Shown here one piece after another: positions 18,914 to 26,804 of a stretch of 64,000 nt of DNA (within the stretch, counting starts at the first letter, position 1; each line of letters starts with the position of its first letter). Location of the stretch: contig NZ_KE384554.1 in the NCBI RefSeq assembly GCF_000426705.1, positions 682,841 to 746,840 on the forward strand, read 5' to 3'. The stretch is from Spirochaeta cellobiosiphila DSM 17781. Lineage in GTDB: Bacteria; Spirochaetota; Spirochaetia; DSM-17781. Made by a program: the position numbers and the translations under genes. Under the pieces are notes generated by a model that saw only the letters and a program-made list of their open reading frames with translations, made no database searches and was not told the DNA's origin.

Positions 18914-19384
18914 CTACTGCCAATCTTTACACACATCTATCCATTGATTTGATTCGGAGTATGTTTCCAGTTCCTGGCAACTTAGCTCTATTGCTGAATG
19001 AGAACTTCCGCAGGCGGGAAATACCGAATCAAATCTCTTCAAGGATTTATCAAGGTATATCTCGACATCCTTTTTAACACCAAAGGGACAGACTCCCCCT
19101 ATTTGATGACCTACGAGGGTTTCCACTTCTTCCGGATGAAGCATCTTAGCTTTTGCCTCAAAGAATGCTTTATATTTTTTATTGTCCACCCTGGCATCAC
19201 CAGCCGCTACGATCATTATAACCCTATTATCCAATTTATAAGTAAGGGTTTTGGCAATCCGTGCCTGATCACAATTCAAAGCTTTGGCAGCCAATTCTAC
19301 AGTGGCGCTTGAAACATCAAACTCTAAGATATCCTGTTCTCTATTCCATTTCGATAAGTGTTCCCGAGCATTAATTATGGACAT
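18914..19384 (-). CDS. YbaK/EbsC-family aminoacyl-tRNA deacylase
   Basis: A 156-residue protein of the YbaK/ProX editing-domain family, which hydrolyses misacylated tRNAs such as Cys-tRNA(Pro). Seen are 'AAKALNCDQARIAKTLTYKL', 'VIMIVAAGDARVDNKKYK' with the conserved Lys, 'LVGHQIGGVCPFGV' and 'PACGSSHSAIEL'. Length is normal for a stand-alone editing protein. It is convergent with copA (two bases between the stops) and divergent from the MarR operon. Which tRNA it edits is not decidable from sequence. Confidence 0.9.
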   Translation of the reverse strand: MSIINAREHLSKWNREQDILEFDVSSATVELAAKALNCDQARIAKTLTYKLDNRVIMIVAAGDARVDNKKYKAFFEAKAKMLHPEEVETLVGHQIGGVCPFGVKKDVEIYLDKSLKRFDSVFPACGSSHSAIELSCQELETYSESNQWIDVCKDWQ

Positions 19385-19471
19385 AGTTAGTTCTCCTCTT
19401 ACAGAATCATACTAAATTTTTTATTCACTAATGTCATTAGAAATATTTTGAGTATTTTTATAAACTAAGAC

Positions 19472-19516
19472 TTGACTGTTGTACCTACATCAGTTAACTT
19501 ATGTACATACAACAGT
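19472..19516 (+). promoter_or_regulatory. Promoter embedded in a 42-bp palindrome (MarR operator)
   Basis: TTGACT (19472-19477), 17-base spacer, TAACTT (19495-19500). Outer arms ACTGTTGTA (19475-19483) and TACAACAGT (19508-19516) are perfect, and the centre is GTTAAC (19493-19498); 18 of 21 positions pair across the dyad. The palindrome covers both promoter hexamers, so a bound dimer or pair of dimers would exclude polymerase. The MarR gene immediately downstream is the obvious binder (autorepression). Confidence 0.75.
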
Positions 19517-19537
19517 TGATAGTACAAGGATATGAAG

Positions 19538-19996
19538 ATGGGCATACAAGAAGAGATAAAAGTCAGACGCTTTAAAAGCACACAGTCTAAAGGAATAATA
19601 AATGTTCTTTATACGGCTAACTGGTTTGTATCATTAGTAAATCAGGCTTTAAAGCCAATGGATTTGTCTGAGCCGCAATTTAATATATTAAGTAGTTTGT
19701 ATGAAGCGAAAGAGGAAGCGATGACAGTGTCAGAGCTTCAACAGATGATGATACAAAGATCAAGTAATGTGACCAGGATCATAGATAAATTATTATCAAG
19801 AGGCTTGGTTACTAGAAATGTATGTCCGGAAAATAGACGCAAGGTGGATATTACCATCACAAATGAAGGAAAGGATATCTATAAGAAATCCAGAAAACTA
19901 GTCTGGAAAATCCAAGAAGTGATTGAGAATAATATAGATGAGAGTGAAGCAGAATTATTATCAACAACACTCGATAAGATAAGAGAAAATCAATAA
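19538..19996 (+). CDS. MarR family repressor
   Basis: A 152-residue winged-helix regulator: 'LKPMDLSEPQFNILSSLYEA', 'MTVSELQQMMIQRSSNVTRI' (recognition helix), wing 'VCPENRRKVDITITNEGKD'. ATG 19538 is preferred to ATG 19532 because AAGGA (19526-19530) is seven bases before it but only one before the other. It heads an operon with a flavin reductase and a DOPA-dioxygenase-like enzyme, an arrangement like quinone/catechol-sensing MarR units of Bacillus (MhqR, YodB). A single Cys ('VCPENRR') in the wing could be a redox or quinone sensor; this is inference. Confidence 0.88.
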   Translation: MGIQEEIKVRRFKSTQSKGIINVLYTANWFVSLVNQALKPMDLSEPQFNILSSLYEAKEEAMTVSELQQMMIQRSSNVTRIIDKLLSRGLVTRNVCPENRRKVDITITNEGKDIYKKSRKLVWKIQEVIENNIDESEAELLSTTLDKIRENQ

Positions 19997-20054
19997 GCCC
20001 TTTAGGGTGATGAAATATAAAGAATATAGGGCGATAGCCAAGAGGAGTAATATA

Positions 20055-20600
20055 ATGGCAAAGAATGTCAAAGTAATTTTAGGTAGTGTTAGAACAAACC
20101 GTGCAGGTAAAGCGGTGGCAGATTATGTAATGAGTCAGTTAGGTTCCTATTCTGGTGAATTGGAATTCGATTTCATAGATCTTAAAGATGTAAATCTTCC
20201 ATTCATGGATGAACCAGTTCCCCCAATGATGGCTGATGGTTATACAGAAGATCATACAAAAGCATGGAGTAAAACCATTGCCGAGGCAGATGGATTCATC
20301 TTGGTAACTCCAGAATACAATCATGGATATTCACCAGTTCTTAAAAATGCCCTGGATTACTTAATGAAAGAATGGTCAGAAAAGCCAGTAGGATTTGTCG
20401 GTTATGGTGGAAATGGTGCTGAACTTGCGATTGATCAACTTAAGCCTGTTGTAGAATTCCTCGGAATGAAACCTGTAAGTTCTCAAATTGGTGTTAACAC
20501 AATCTGGGAAGCTATTGACGAAAAAGGTCAATTAAAGGCTGATTACGTAAAAGGTGATGTTAACAAATTAGCAGCAGAAATCGAATCTAATATTAAATAA
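20055..20600 (+). CDS. NADPH-dependent FMN reductase family protein
   Basis: A flavodoxin-fold protein of 181 residues: phosphate-binding 'VILGSVRTNRAGKAVADYV', flavin loop 'LVTPEYNHGYSPVLKNALDY', 'KPVGFVGYGGNGAELA'. The start is ATG 20055 (MAKNVKV), with GAGGAG seven bases upstream; the longer reading from 20007 lacks this. Relatives are azo/quinone or chromate reductases using FMN and NAD(P)H. Between a MarR repressor and a DOPA-dioxygenase-like gene, a role in two-electron reduction of quinones is the best inference. Confidence 0.88.
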   Translation: MAKNVKVILGSVRTNRAGKAVADYVMSQLGSYSGELEFDFIDLKDVNLPFMDEPVPPMMADGYTEDHTKAWSKTIAEADGFILVTPEYNHGYSPVLKNALDYLMKEWSEKPVGFVGYGGNGAELAIDQLKPVVEFLGMKPVSSQIGVNTIWEAIDEKGQLKADYVKGDVNKLAAEIESNIK

Positions 20601-20611
20601 CATATTCTATT

Positions 20612-20636
20612 AAGGCCAGCTGTATAAGCTGGTCTT
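20612..20636 (+). terminator. Intercistronic hairpin
   Basis: Ten-pair stem (AAGGCCAGCT / AGCTGGTCTT, one G-T) with loop GTATA, followed by only a short T stretch and the next gene's AGGAG. It may lower expression of the downstream gene or mark an mRNA processing site rather than fully terminate. Confidence 0.4.
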
Positions 20637-20649
20637 TAGGAGCCATACT

Positions 20650-21414
20650 ATGAGAATGCCAGCCTTATTTGTGGGTCACGGATCCCCTATGAATGCTATA
20701 GAACATAATGTTTTTACAGAAGAATGGAAGCAATTAGGAAAAAAAATTAAACCCAAAGCCATCCTGATGATATCGGCCCATTGGTACACAAGGGGGCTCT
20801 TTGTTCAAGATGAAGAACATCCCAAAGTAATCAATGACATGTATGGATTTCCTGAAGAACTATACAATATCAACTACACCCCAAAGGGTAATGGAGAACT
20901 CACGAAACTCATACGTGAATCTTTGTCCGTACCTGTACAGATACGTAATGACTGGGGTATCGATCATGGAGCATGGTCTGTTCTGGTCCATATGTATCCT
21001 CAAAAAGACGTTCCTGTAGTACAAGTTAGTGTCAACGCCAATGCCACCCCCCAGGAACTATATCAAATGGGTAGAGAATTACGTCATCTCCGTGATAAGG
21101 GTATCTTCATCATTGGATCGGGCAACATTGTCCATAATTTAAGGTTGGTAGACTTTGGTCAGCAAGACAAGGGATATGACTGGAATTTTGCCTTTGATAA
21201 CTACATAAAGGATTCTATTTTAAGCCATAAGATCGACAATATTATTGATTATCAGTCCCTGGGAAAAGCGGCTCAATTGTCCGTTCCTACCCCGGATCAC
21301 CTGGATCCTCTCTTCTATGTGATGGGGGCAACAGATACTAAGGACCGCATCAATATTTTCAATGAAGCCTCCATTATGGGGTCCTTATCCATGACTAGTT
21401 ATCTTTTTGAATAA
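20650..21414 (+). CDS. DODA-type extradiol dioxygenase (YgiD-like)
   Basis: A 254-residue class III extradiol dioxygenase family protein. Metal-site motifs are 'PALFVGHGSPMNAI', 'LMISAHWYTRG', 'NDWGIDHGAWSVL' and 'FIIGSGNIVHNL'. YgiD of E. coli is a zinc-dependent 4,5-DOPA dioxygenase; plant and bacterial relatives cleave catechol-type rings. TAGGAG lies eight bases before the ATG. Third gene after marR and the flavin reductase, which supports a catechol/quinone detoxification unit. Confidence 0.88.
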   Translation: MRMPALFVGHGSPMNAIEHNVFTEEWKQLGKKIKPKAILMISAHWYTRGLFVQDEEHPKVINDMYGFPEELYNINYTPKGNGELTKLIRESLSVPVQIRNDWGIDHGAWSVLVHMYPQKDVPVVQVSVNANATPQELYQMGRELRHLRDKGIFIIGSGNIVHNLRLVDFGQQDKGYDWNFAFDNYIKDSILSHKIDNIIDYQSLGKAAQLSVPTPDHLDPLFYVMGATDTKDRINIFNEASIMGSLSMTSYLFE

Positions 21415-21422
21415 GTGAAGTC

Positions 21423-22124
21423 TTATAATCTCTTCATCATTTCAATCAAATGTGGTGATATTGTCTTTTGATGTAAGGGGTTAATATTCATAACCCTTAC
21501 GGGTTCTTTCGTATCATAACTAACATATTTTAACAGAAAACAATCAAGGTAGAAGTTATCTGTTTTCGACGAAGCTCTTTGATTGTACTTATAATCGTCA
21601 GTCAAAGGGATTCCCAGTGAGGGACACATAACGCGAATCTGGTGAAAACGGCCTGTTATTAATTCTATAAGGACATGGTATTCTTTTCTGCCTTTCTTGC
21701 TATTGATACAAGGTTCAATACCAAGAATATTCATGACTGATTTTTTACCACCACTATGAACAATCTTGGCAGATCCCTTTTCTGTTTTTAAGTGAGCAAC
21801 ATGGGTCCCAAGAAGGTCGTCTACCTTTACGCCCTCATTGGCTGTCACACGGGCGATATAATATTTATGGACATTCCCTTCCTGAATATTCTTATTGTGA
21901 TAGGCCAAACTTTCCTTGGTCTTTGCCACCAATATAAGGCCAGAGGTTACCCTATCCAAACGATGGGGCAAGCCGTTAGCCTTGGTATATCCAGCCAGTT
22001 TTAATTGACTATATAAGGAAGCATTCTTCACATCATTAGATAACTCAGAAGCCATGCCGGAAGGTTTAAATACAACAAGCTCCTGTTGTGTTTCATACAC
22101 AATAGAAAAAGAGGATCTCAACAC
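21423..22124 (-). CDS. RluA-family rRNA/tRNA pseudouridine synthase
   Basis: A 233-residue pseudouridine synthase. The catalytic Asp is in 'LPHRLDRVTSGLILVAKT'; other family marks are 'VFKPSGMAS' near the start and 'LITGRFHQIRVMCPSLGIPL'. There is no S4 domain, so it is a short RluA/TruC-type enzyme, and the target uridine is not predictable. It lies eight bases downstream of ilvA on the same strand and is probably in its transcript. Confidence 0.9.
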   Translation of the reverse strand: MLRSSFSIVYETQQELVVFKPSGMASELSNDVKNASLYSQLKLAGYTKANGLPHRLDRVTSGLILVAKTKESLAYHNKNIQEGNVHKYYIARVTANEGVKVDDLLGTHVAHLKTEKGSAKIVHSGGKKSVMNILGIEPCINSKKGRKEYHVLIELITGRFHQIRVMCPSLGIPLTDDYKYNQRASSKTDNFYLDCFLLKYVSYDTKEPVRVMNINPLHQKTISPHLIEMMKRL

Positions 22125-22132
22125 TGGGGTTC

Positions 22133-23677
22133 CTATTTTAAGAACAGACTATAGGACACATTGTCATTGACTTCTGTAAAGTTATAGTCAGTAGAATCGA
22201 GGTATTTTTTCAATTCAGGTAAGTCCTTTTTATCCACCTGTATCCCCAGGAGAACTCTTCCATAATCAGCTCCATGGATTCTGTAATGGAACAAGGAGAT
22301 ATTCCATCTAAACCCAAGACCATTCAAAAAATCAGCTAATGCCCCTGGCCTCTCTGGGAATTCGAAGGTAAATAAGTGCTCATTTGCCATATGCTGAGCC
22401 TTACCGCCTATCATGTACCGTACATGGAGCTTAGAGATCTCATCTTCAGACAGGTCAACCACTTTATACCCCTGCGTTTCAAGCGCCTCCATGATATGTT
22501 CTCGCCCCAGTACAGGATCATCCAGTTGGACACCTGCAAAAATCATAGCCCTGTCGGGATCAGAATAGCGGTAGTTAAACTCAGTGATGTTTCTATCTTT
22601 TAAGACATTACAAAAGGTTTTAAAAGCACCTGGAGTTTCAGGTATCTGAACAGCGAAAAGGCCTTCTCTTTTTTCTCCGATCTCTGTTCTTTCAGATATA
22701 TGCCGTAGACGATCAAAGTTAACATTGGCACCACTTAAGATGGCTATCATCTTCTGATTCACAAGCTTATTCTCACTTGCATACTTTTTTAAGCCTGCTA
22801 AAGCCAAAGCCCCTGCTGGTTCTGCTATGGATCTGGTATCATCATAAATGTCTTTAATGGCTGCACAAATTTCGTCTGTATTGACTGTTATGGTGCCATC
22901 CACATTATCCTTAATGAGCCTGAAGGTCTCTTCCCCTACTTGTTTTACTGCAACCCCATCTGCAAAGATTCCCACATGGTCGAGTACAATCCTTTCCTTA
23001 GCCTTAAAAGCTTCAGTGAGACAGGCGGAATCTTCCGACTCCACTCCAATGATCTTTATCCCGGGATTGATGAATTTTATGTAAGTAGCAATACCTGCTA
23101 ATAATCCCCCACCCCCCACTGGGACAAAAATGTAATCAAGGGAAGAGACTTGACGGGTGATCTCTAATCCTACCGTACCTTGTCCTGCAATAACATCAGG
23201 ATCATCATAGGGATGAATAAAAGTATAACCATGCTCTCTCTGTAACTCCCGAGCATGCTCATAGGCGGCATTAAAATTATCTCCGAACAAGACAACCTCT
23301 CCCCCAAAGGATCTTACAGAACGAACTTTTATTTCTGGAGTGGTAATGGGCATGACAATAACTGATTTAATACCAATATTGCGCGCTGCCAGAGCGACTC
23401 CCTGGGCATGGTTACCTGCAGACGCAGCGATAACACCAGATTTTTTTTCTACTTCACTTAATTGAATGATTTTATTATAGGCTCCCCGTATTTTAAAGGA
23501 AAAGACAGGTTGTAAATCTTCACGCTTAAGAAGAATTTCATTGTTTATACGCTCAGACAAGAACTTAGCTTTACTTATGGGTGTTTGAATGGCCACATCA
23601 TAAACAAAGGCACTAAGAATCTTCTTTATGTAGTTAATATTCATTGAGACATTATTGTTAAAAAATAAGAAATACAC
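22133..23677 (-). CDS. ilvA: Biosynthetic threonine dehydratase
   Basis: PLP enzyme converting threonine to 2-oxobutanoate, first step to isoleucine; 514 residues, as in E. coli IlvA. PLP Lys in 'QPVFSFKIRGAYNKI', 'ASAGNHAQGVALAA', glycine loop 'VPVGGGGLLAGI'. Residues ~335-514 hold two ACT-like regulatory domains ('FAVQIPETPGAFKTFCNVL' and 'FTFEFPERPGALADFLNGL'), so isoleucine feedback is expected. The start is GTG 23677 with AGGTGAT upstream; ATG 23644 is possible but lacks a ribosome binding site. The leader carries mutually exclusive hairpins (separate entry). Confidence 0.94.
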   Translation of the reverse strand: MYFLFFNNNVSMNINYIKKILSAFVYDVAIQTPISKAKFLSERINNEILLKREDLQPVFSFKIRGAYNKIIQLSEVEKKSGVIAASAGNHAQGVALAARNIGIKSVIVMPITTPEIKVRSVRSFGGEVVLFGDNFNAAYEHARELQREHGYTFIHPYDDPDVIAGQGTVGLEITRQVSSLDYIFVPVGGGGLLAGIATYIKFINPGIKIIGVESEDSACLTEAFKAKERIVLDHVGIFADGVAVKQVGEETFRLIKDNVDGTITVNTDEICAAIKDIYDDTRSIAEPAGALALAGLKKYASENKLVNQKMIAILSGANVNFDRLRHISERTEIGEKREGLFAVQIPETPGAFKTFCNVLKDRNITEFNYRYSDPDRAMIFAGVQLDDPVLGREHIMEALETQGYKVVDLSEDEISKLHVRYMIGGKAQHMANEHLFTFEFPERPGALADFLNGLGFRWNISLFHYRIHGADYGRVLLGIQVDKKDLPELKKYLDSTDYNFTEVNDNVSYSLFLK

Positions 23678-23734
23678 AAGGGATCACCTAAGACGGTAAA
23701 GAGGCTTTTACCATATAAGAGCGCCCCTAAATAT

Positions 23735-23802
23735 TCTCGAAAGGCCCTTTCAATTTTTTTTACTGGTCCTTTAAAAAATCTCGAAAGGGCCTTTCGAGAT
23801 TT
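23735..23802 (-). promoter_or_regulatory. ilvA leader with alternative hairpins (possible attenuator)
   Basis: A 12-bp perfect stem (23776-23787 with 23791-23802, 3-base loop) is followed on the minus strand by TTTTTT, giving a terminator-like hairpin 99-125 bases before the ilvA start. The arm TCTCGAAAGG (plus-strand sense) occurs again at 23735-23744, so the 23791-23799 arm could pair with either copy, which is how attenuators switch. A third hairpin (GGTAAA...TTTACC, about 23695-23711) lies next to the start. A nearby short ORF (MPINEKSS) is not rich in Ile/Val/Leu, so the signal is unknown. Confidence 0.45.
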
Positions 23803-23855
23803 AGTTCTATGAGGACTTTTCGTTAATAGGCATAGTAAGACCGTAGAAAGAAGAT

Positions 23856-23895
23856 AAAAAAAGGGCTGCCACTGGTATTACTACAGTTACAGCCC
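23856..23895 (-). terminator. Terminator downstream of znuA
   Basis: Stem 23863-23874 / 23884-23895 (10 of 12 paired, GGGCTG...CAGCCC at the base) with a 9-base loop, followed on the minus strand by seven T. It ends znuA and isolates it from ilvA. Confidence 0.85.
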
Positions 23896-23919
23896 CTTCT
23901 TATGGAACAAGAACGGATA

Positions 23920-24918
23920 TTATTTACTTAATCCATCAATGATTTGTTTTGTATTGAATCTTAAGAAATCAAGATAGTTATCAGCATCGCCACCTTCTTC
24001 TGTTAGAGACCCAGTAAGAAGTTCTTTTATATCAACGGTATAACTTAACTCGTTCTTTAAAGTCGTTGTTAGATCCTTAACACTGTCAGATGAAGTATTA
24101 CCTAAATACAAGGCAGACACTTTGTGCTCTTCCATGATATTCACAAGATCTTTTAAATCTTTTGCAGAAGACTCAGAATTATCTGAGAAGCTGCTCACAA
24201 CAGTACCAATAACACTCAGATGGTATCTAGTGGCATAGTATCCAAAGGCATCATGATCTGTAATCAATACACGATCAGCTTCTGGGATGGCACTGTAGGC
24301 ATCCTGAATTTCTTTATCTACTGCATATAGTTTTTCAATATAAGCATCTGCATTAGCAGCGTAGTAATCGGAATTGGCAGGATCTAATTCACTCATAGTC
24401 TTTTCAACATTTTGAACCCATACAATAACATTGATAGGACTCATCCATACGTGTGGATCCCCTTCTGCATGGTGATGGTGATGCTCTTCTTCATGATGCT
24501 CATGTTCGTCTTCATCATGATCTTCACCTTCATCATGGTGATCATGTTCATCTTCATCATGGTCTTCAAAATCTGTATTAATATCAACGCCGTCAGATAA
24601 GGACATAACATTAGCACTAACATTCTCTAAAGATTCAAGCAAACTTTCTTCAAGCCCTACGCCACTAACAAAGACAACATCAGCAGACTCAACAGCAGCC
24701 ATATCTTTTGGAGTTGGTTCATAGCTATGAGGGTTAGCCCCTCGTTTCATTAGAATAGTAAGTTCTACTTTATCACCAACGACCTGTGATACAACATCAC
24801 CTGCAATACTTGTTGTTGTAACAACAGATATATTACCAGACTGTTCCTTAGCTCCCCCTGCGAAGCTAAAGAAAACCATCATAGTCATCAGAATAAAAGA
24901 TAAGAATATTCTTTTCAC
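23920..24918 (-). CDS. znuA: Zinc ABC transporter substrate-binding protein
   Basis: Cluster A-I metal-binding protein of 332 residues. Signal peptide 'VKRIFLSFILMTMMVFFSFA' then 'GGAKEQSG', the spirochaete pattern without lipobox. Metal ligands are His in 'GANPHSYEPTP' (residue 64), His in 'GDPHVWMSP' (~156) and 'ITDHDAFGYY'. A His/Asp/Glu-rich loop at ~118-150 is the hallmark of zinc-specific ZnuA. The start is GTG 24918 with AGAGGT six bases upstream; a longer reading to 25023 has no such site and would bury the signal peptide. It stands apart from znuC/znuB but shares a putative Zur box with them. Confidence 0.93.
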   Translation of the reverse strand: MKRIFLSFILMTMMVFFSFAGGAKEQSGNISVVTTTSIAGDVVSQVVGDKVELTILMKRGANPHSYEPTPKDMAAVESADVVFVSGVGLEESLLESLENVSANVMSLSDGVDINTDFEDHDEDEHDHHDEGEDHDEDEHEHHEEEHHHHHAEGDPHVWMSPINVIVWVQNVEKTMSELDPANSDYYAANADAYIEKLYAVDKEIQDAYSAIPEADRVLITDHDAFGYYATRYHLSVIGTVVSSFSDNSESSAKDLKDLVNIMEEHKVSALYLGNTSSDSVKDLTTTLKNELSYTVDIKELLTGSLTEEGGDADNYLDFLRFNTKQIIDGLSK

Positions 24919-24986
24919 CTTAATACCTCTTGGAATAATTATTAACACGAATATAAGGCGCTCCGAATCAATGGTCAATACATTTT

Positions 24987-25001
24987 TGCAAATTATTCGC
25001 A
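24987..25001. promoter_or_regulatory. Putative Zur box upstream of znuA
   Basis: TGCAAATTATTCGCA, a near-perfect dyad (TGCRAA-TAA-TTYGCA on the other strand), 69 bases before the znuA start. The same 15-mer with one change occurs upstream of the zur-znuC-znuB operon (28856-28870). It also lies before the divergent hemolysin III-like gene. Confidence 0.7.
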
Positions 25002-25058
25002 TATTTATTTTGGGGATTAACATTGCCTTATTATCATTCCCTCAGTAATATCATTCTT

Positions 25059-25721
25059 ATGGAACAGGAAACTTGGTTACATAAACACATAACTCTTCAT
25101 AGCTATGATAATCGCAAGGAAGATCTAGTATCAGCTTGGTCTCATGCTATTGGTATGGTCTTTGGATTAGTTGCTTTAATTCTTTTAGCTAAAAAAGGTT
25201 ATCATACTGGCGATACAGGTACCGCCTTAGGCTATATTCTGTATGGATTCACTATTATTATCCTATTCACGAGCTCGACTCTCTATCATTTTTTTGAACC
25301 TAGTGATCGAAAGCGTTTGATGCGTATATTTGATCATATGTCTATCTACTTGATGATAGCAGGTACTTATACTCCTATTACAATCGCTATGGGAGGTGTC
25401 TGGGGTTGGAGTATATTTGCCACTATCTGGACGTTAGCTTTTTTGGGAATGATCCTTAAAATATTATTCTGGGGAAAATTCGGGATTTTTCATGTGCTCT
25501 TTTATATTGCCATGGGATGGCTTGTCGTTATCGGCTGGAATCAAGTAGCTTCCCATGTACATCCACGGTTTTTAACCTATGCTATGGCTGGTGGTATCAC
25601 TTATACTTTGGGAACGATAGTATATGCTATGAAAAAGATACCCTACTATCATGGGATTTGGCATCTCTTTGTTTTAGGAGGAAATATTTGTTTCTTCCTT
25701 GGGATTTACTACTACATTTAA
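25059..25721 (+). CDS. Hemolysin III / PAQR-family membrane protein
   Basis: A seven-helix membrane protein of about 220 residues. Conserved PAQR positions are visible: 'VSAWSHAIGMVFG', 'LYHFFEPSDRKRLMRIFDHMSIY' in part ('RIFDHMSIYLMIAGTYTP') and 'YYHGIWHLFVLGG', giving the Ser/His/Asp/His/His metal set. Bacterial members were named for haemolysis but are thought to act in membrane lipid homeostasis. ATG 25059 is used; no clear ribosome binding site is seen for it or for TTG 25023. It is divergent from znuA across the putative Zur box, so zinc control is possible. Confidence 0.85.
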   Translation: MEQETWLHKHITLHSYDNRKEDLVSAWSHAIGMVFGLVALILLAKKGYHTGDTGTALGYILYGFTIIILFTSSTLYHFFEPSDRKRLMRIFDHMSIYLMIAGTYTPITIAMGGVWGWSIFATIWTLAFLGMILKILFWGKFGIFHVLFYIAMGWLVVIGWNQVASHVHPRFLTYAMAGGITYTLGTIVYAMKKIPYYHGIWHLFVLGGNICFFLGIYYYI

Positions 25722-25740
25722 TCACAATTAAGGGATAGAG

Positions 25741-25771
25741 CTGAGTTAATTCTCTCGAGGAATTAACTCAG
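25741..25771. terminator. Bidirectional terminator
   Basis: Perfect 12-bp stem CTGAGTTAATTC (25741-25752) / GAATTAACTCAG (25760-25771), 7-base loop, T-rich flank on the plus strand. It separates the convergent hemolysin III and flavoprotein reductase genes. Confidence 0.75.
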
Positions 25772-25788
25772 TTATTATAGATCTTACC

Positions 25789-26520
25789 TTATAAGCTCTT
25801 AATACGTATTTCGTTTTCTCCCAGCTCTTCAGGTTTTTTATTTTTGGTGAAATTTTCAACAATAATACTATCTACTCCAATACCAAAATCTATTAACTGC
25901 TGTCTCATCGCATCAATAAAGCTCACAGAACCACAGATATAGAACAAGGCATCTGGTTTTTCAGTAGCTGCTTTTTTAAGGGTATCAGGAACGTCAGGAC
26001 GTTTGATTCTCTTGATAGGAAAACCATAATCATCAAGCTCTTGTGTATACATGTAACCTTTACCCACATAGATTAACTCTTGTTGGATATCAAGTTTTTC
26101 TTGTTCTGCCTGACGAATGAGAGACCTAATGGGCGTAATACCTATACCTCCCGCTATGTACACAACTTTGGAACGAAGCTTTTCCATATCTAATAAGAAA
26201 TCACCACCGAATTTAAAGATCTTAGTCCTATCCCCGACTTTGGCATTTCTGAATTGAAGCTTATAGGGACTTTGGGAAGATAAATCCATACTAAAAACAA
26301 TTTCATTGTCTTTAGGTGTAGAAGCTATAGACATATGTCTAACGAAGGCTCTCTCGATCTCTACATTAGGAGCTACCAAGTGGGTATGGTGACCTGCTTT
26401 AAAAGGAATTGATTCATTAGACTTGAAGTAATAGCTATACACTTCATCGTATTCATTTACTATTTTTATCAATTCTACTTCATACATTTTAGGTGCGGGT
26501 CTATTTAAAAGTGTAGACAT
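25789..26520 (-). CDS. FNR-like FAD/NAD(P) oxidoreductase
   Basis: A single-chain ferredoxin-reductase fold of ~243 residues without iron-sulfur domain. FAD motif 'VRHMSIASTPKDNEI' (R-x-x-S type), nucleotide motif 'VVYIAGGIGITPIRSLIRQA', and C-terminal 'ALFYICGSVSFIDAMRQQL'. It transfers electrons between NAD(P)H and an unidentified partner protein. Two adjacent ATGs (26523, 26520) follow AAGGAG; the second has better spacing. It is alone between two intergenic stretches, so context gives no partner. Function beyond 'reductase' is not supported. Confidence 0.82.
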   Translation of the reverse strand: MSTLLNRPAPKMYEVELIKIVNEYDEVYSYYFKSNESIPFKAGHHTHLVAPNVEIERAFVRHMSIASTPKDNEIVFSMDLSSQSPYKLQFRNAKVGDRTKIFKFGGDFLLDMEKLRSKVVYIAGGIGITPIRSLIRQAEQEKLDIQQELIYVGKGYMYTQELDDYGFPIKRIKRPDVPDTLKKAATEKPDALFYICGSVSFIDAMRQQLIDFGIGVDSIIVENFTKNKKPEELGENEIRIKSL

Positions 26521-26621
26521 CATTACTCTCCTTAAACACTAATATTACCAATTTAGTCTATTATTATTTTAATATATTAAATTTTAAAGGGCTTGTAGTG
26601 AATTTTATTAAATAAAATGGC

Positions 26622-26653
26622 ATCAGCTACTTTGCAAGCTTAAAGCAGCTGAT
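26622..26653 (-). terminator. Hairpin in the 284-base gap between znuB and the flavoprotein gene
   Basis: ATCAGCT (26622-26628) pairs with AGCTGAT (26647-26653) and the stem extends through C-G and TTT/AAA. On the minus strand it is followed by CCATTTTATTT. It could end the zur-znuCB transcript or act in the leader of the flavoprotein gene. The rest of this AT-rich gap shows no gene. Confidence 0.4.
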
Positions 26654-26804
26654 ACCTAAAAAGGATACTTACAAAAAAGTTTGTGAAATGTGACGTTTCA
26701 AAACCTATGCTTGCTTTACTCTTATTTAATTAACCTATGTTAACAATAATTAAACATTATAGCAATTGTCAACAATTACTCCCGTTTTTTTTTGACGAAC
26801 TTTG

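Noticed and set aside
23678..23919. T-box or classic leader-peptide attenuator for ilvA
   Set aside because: No T-box core sequence was found, and the only short ORF has no run of Ile, Val or Leu codons. Kept only as unassigned alternative hairpins.
24412..24623. Met/Ile-rich reading frames in the znuA His-rich region
   Set aside because: Low-complexity CAT/ATG repeats of the His-rich loop read in other frames; not coding.
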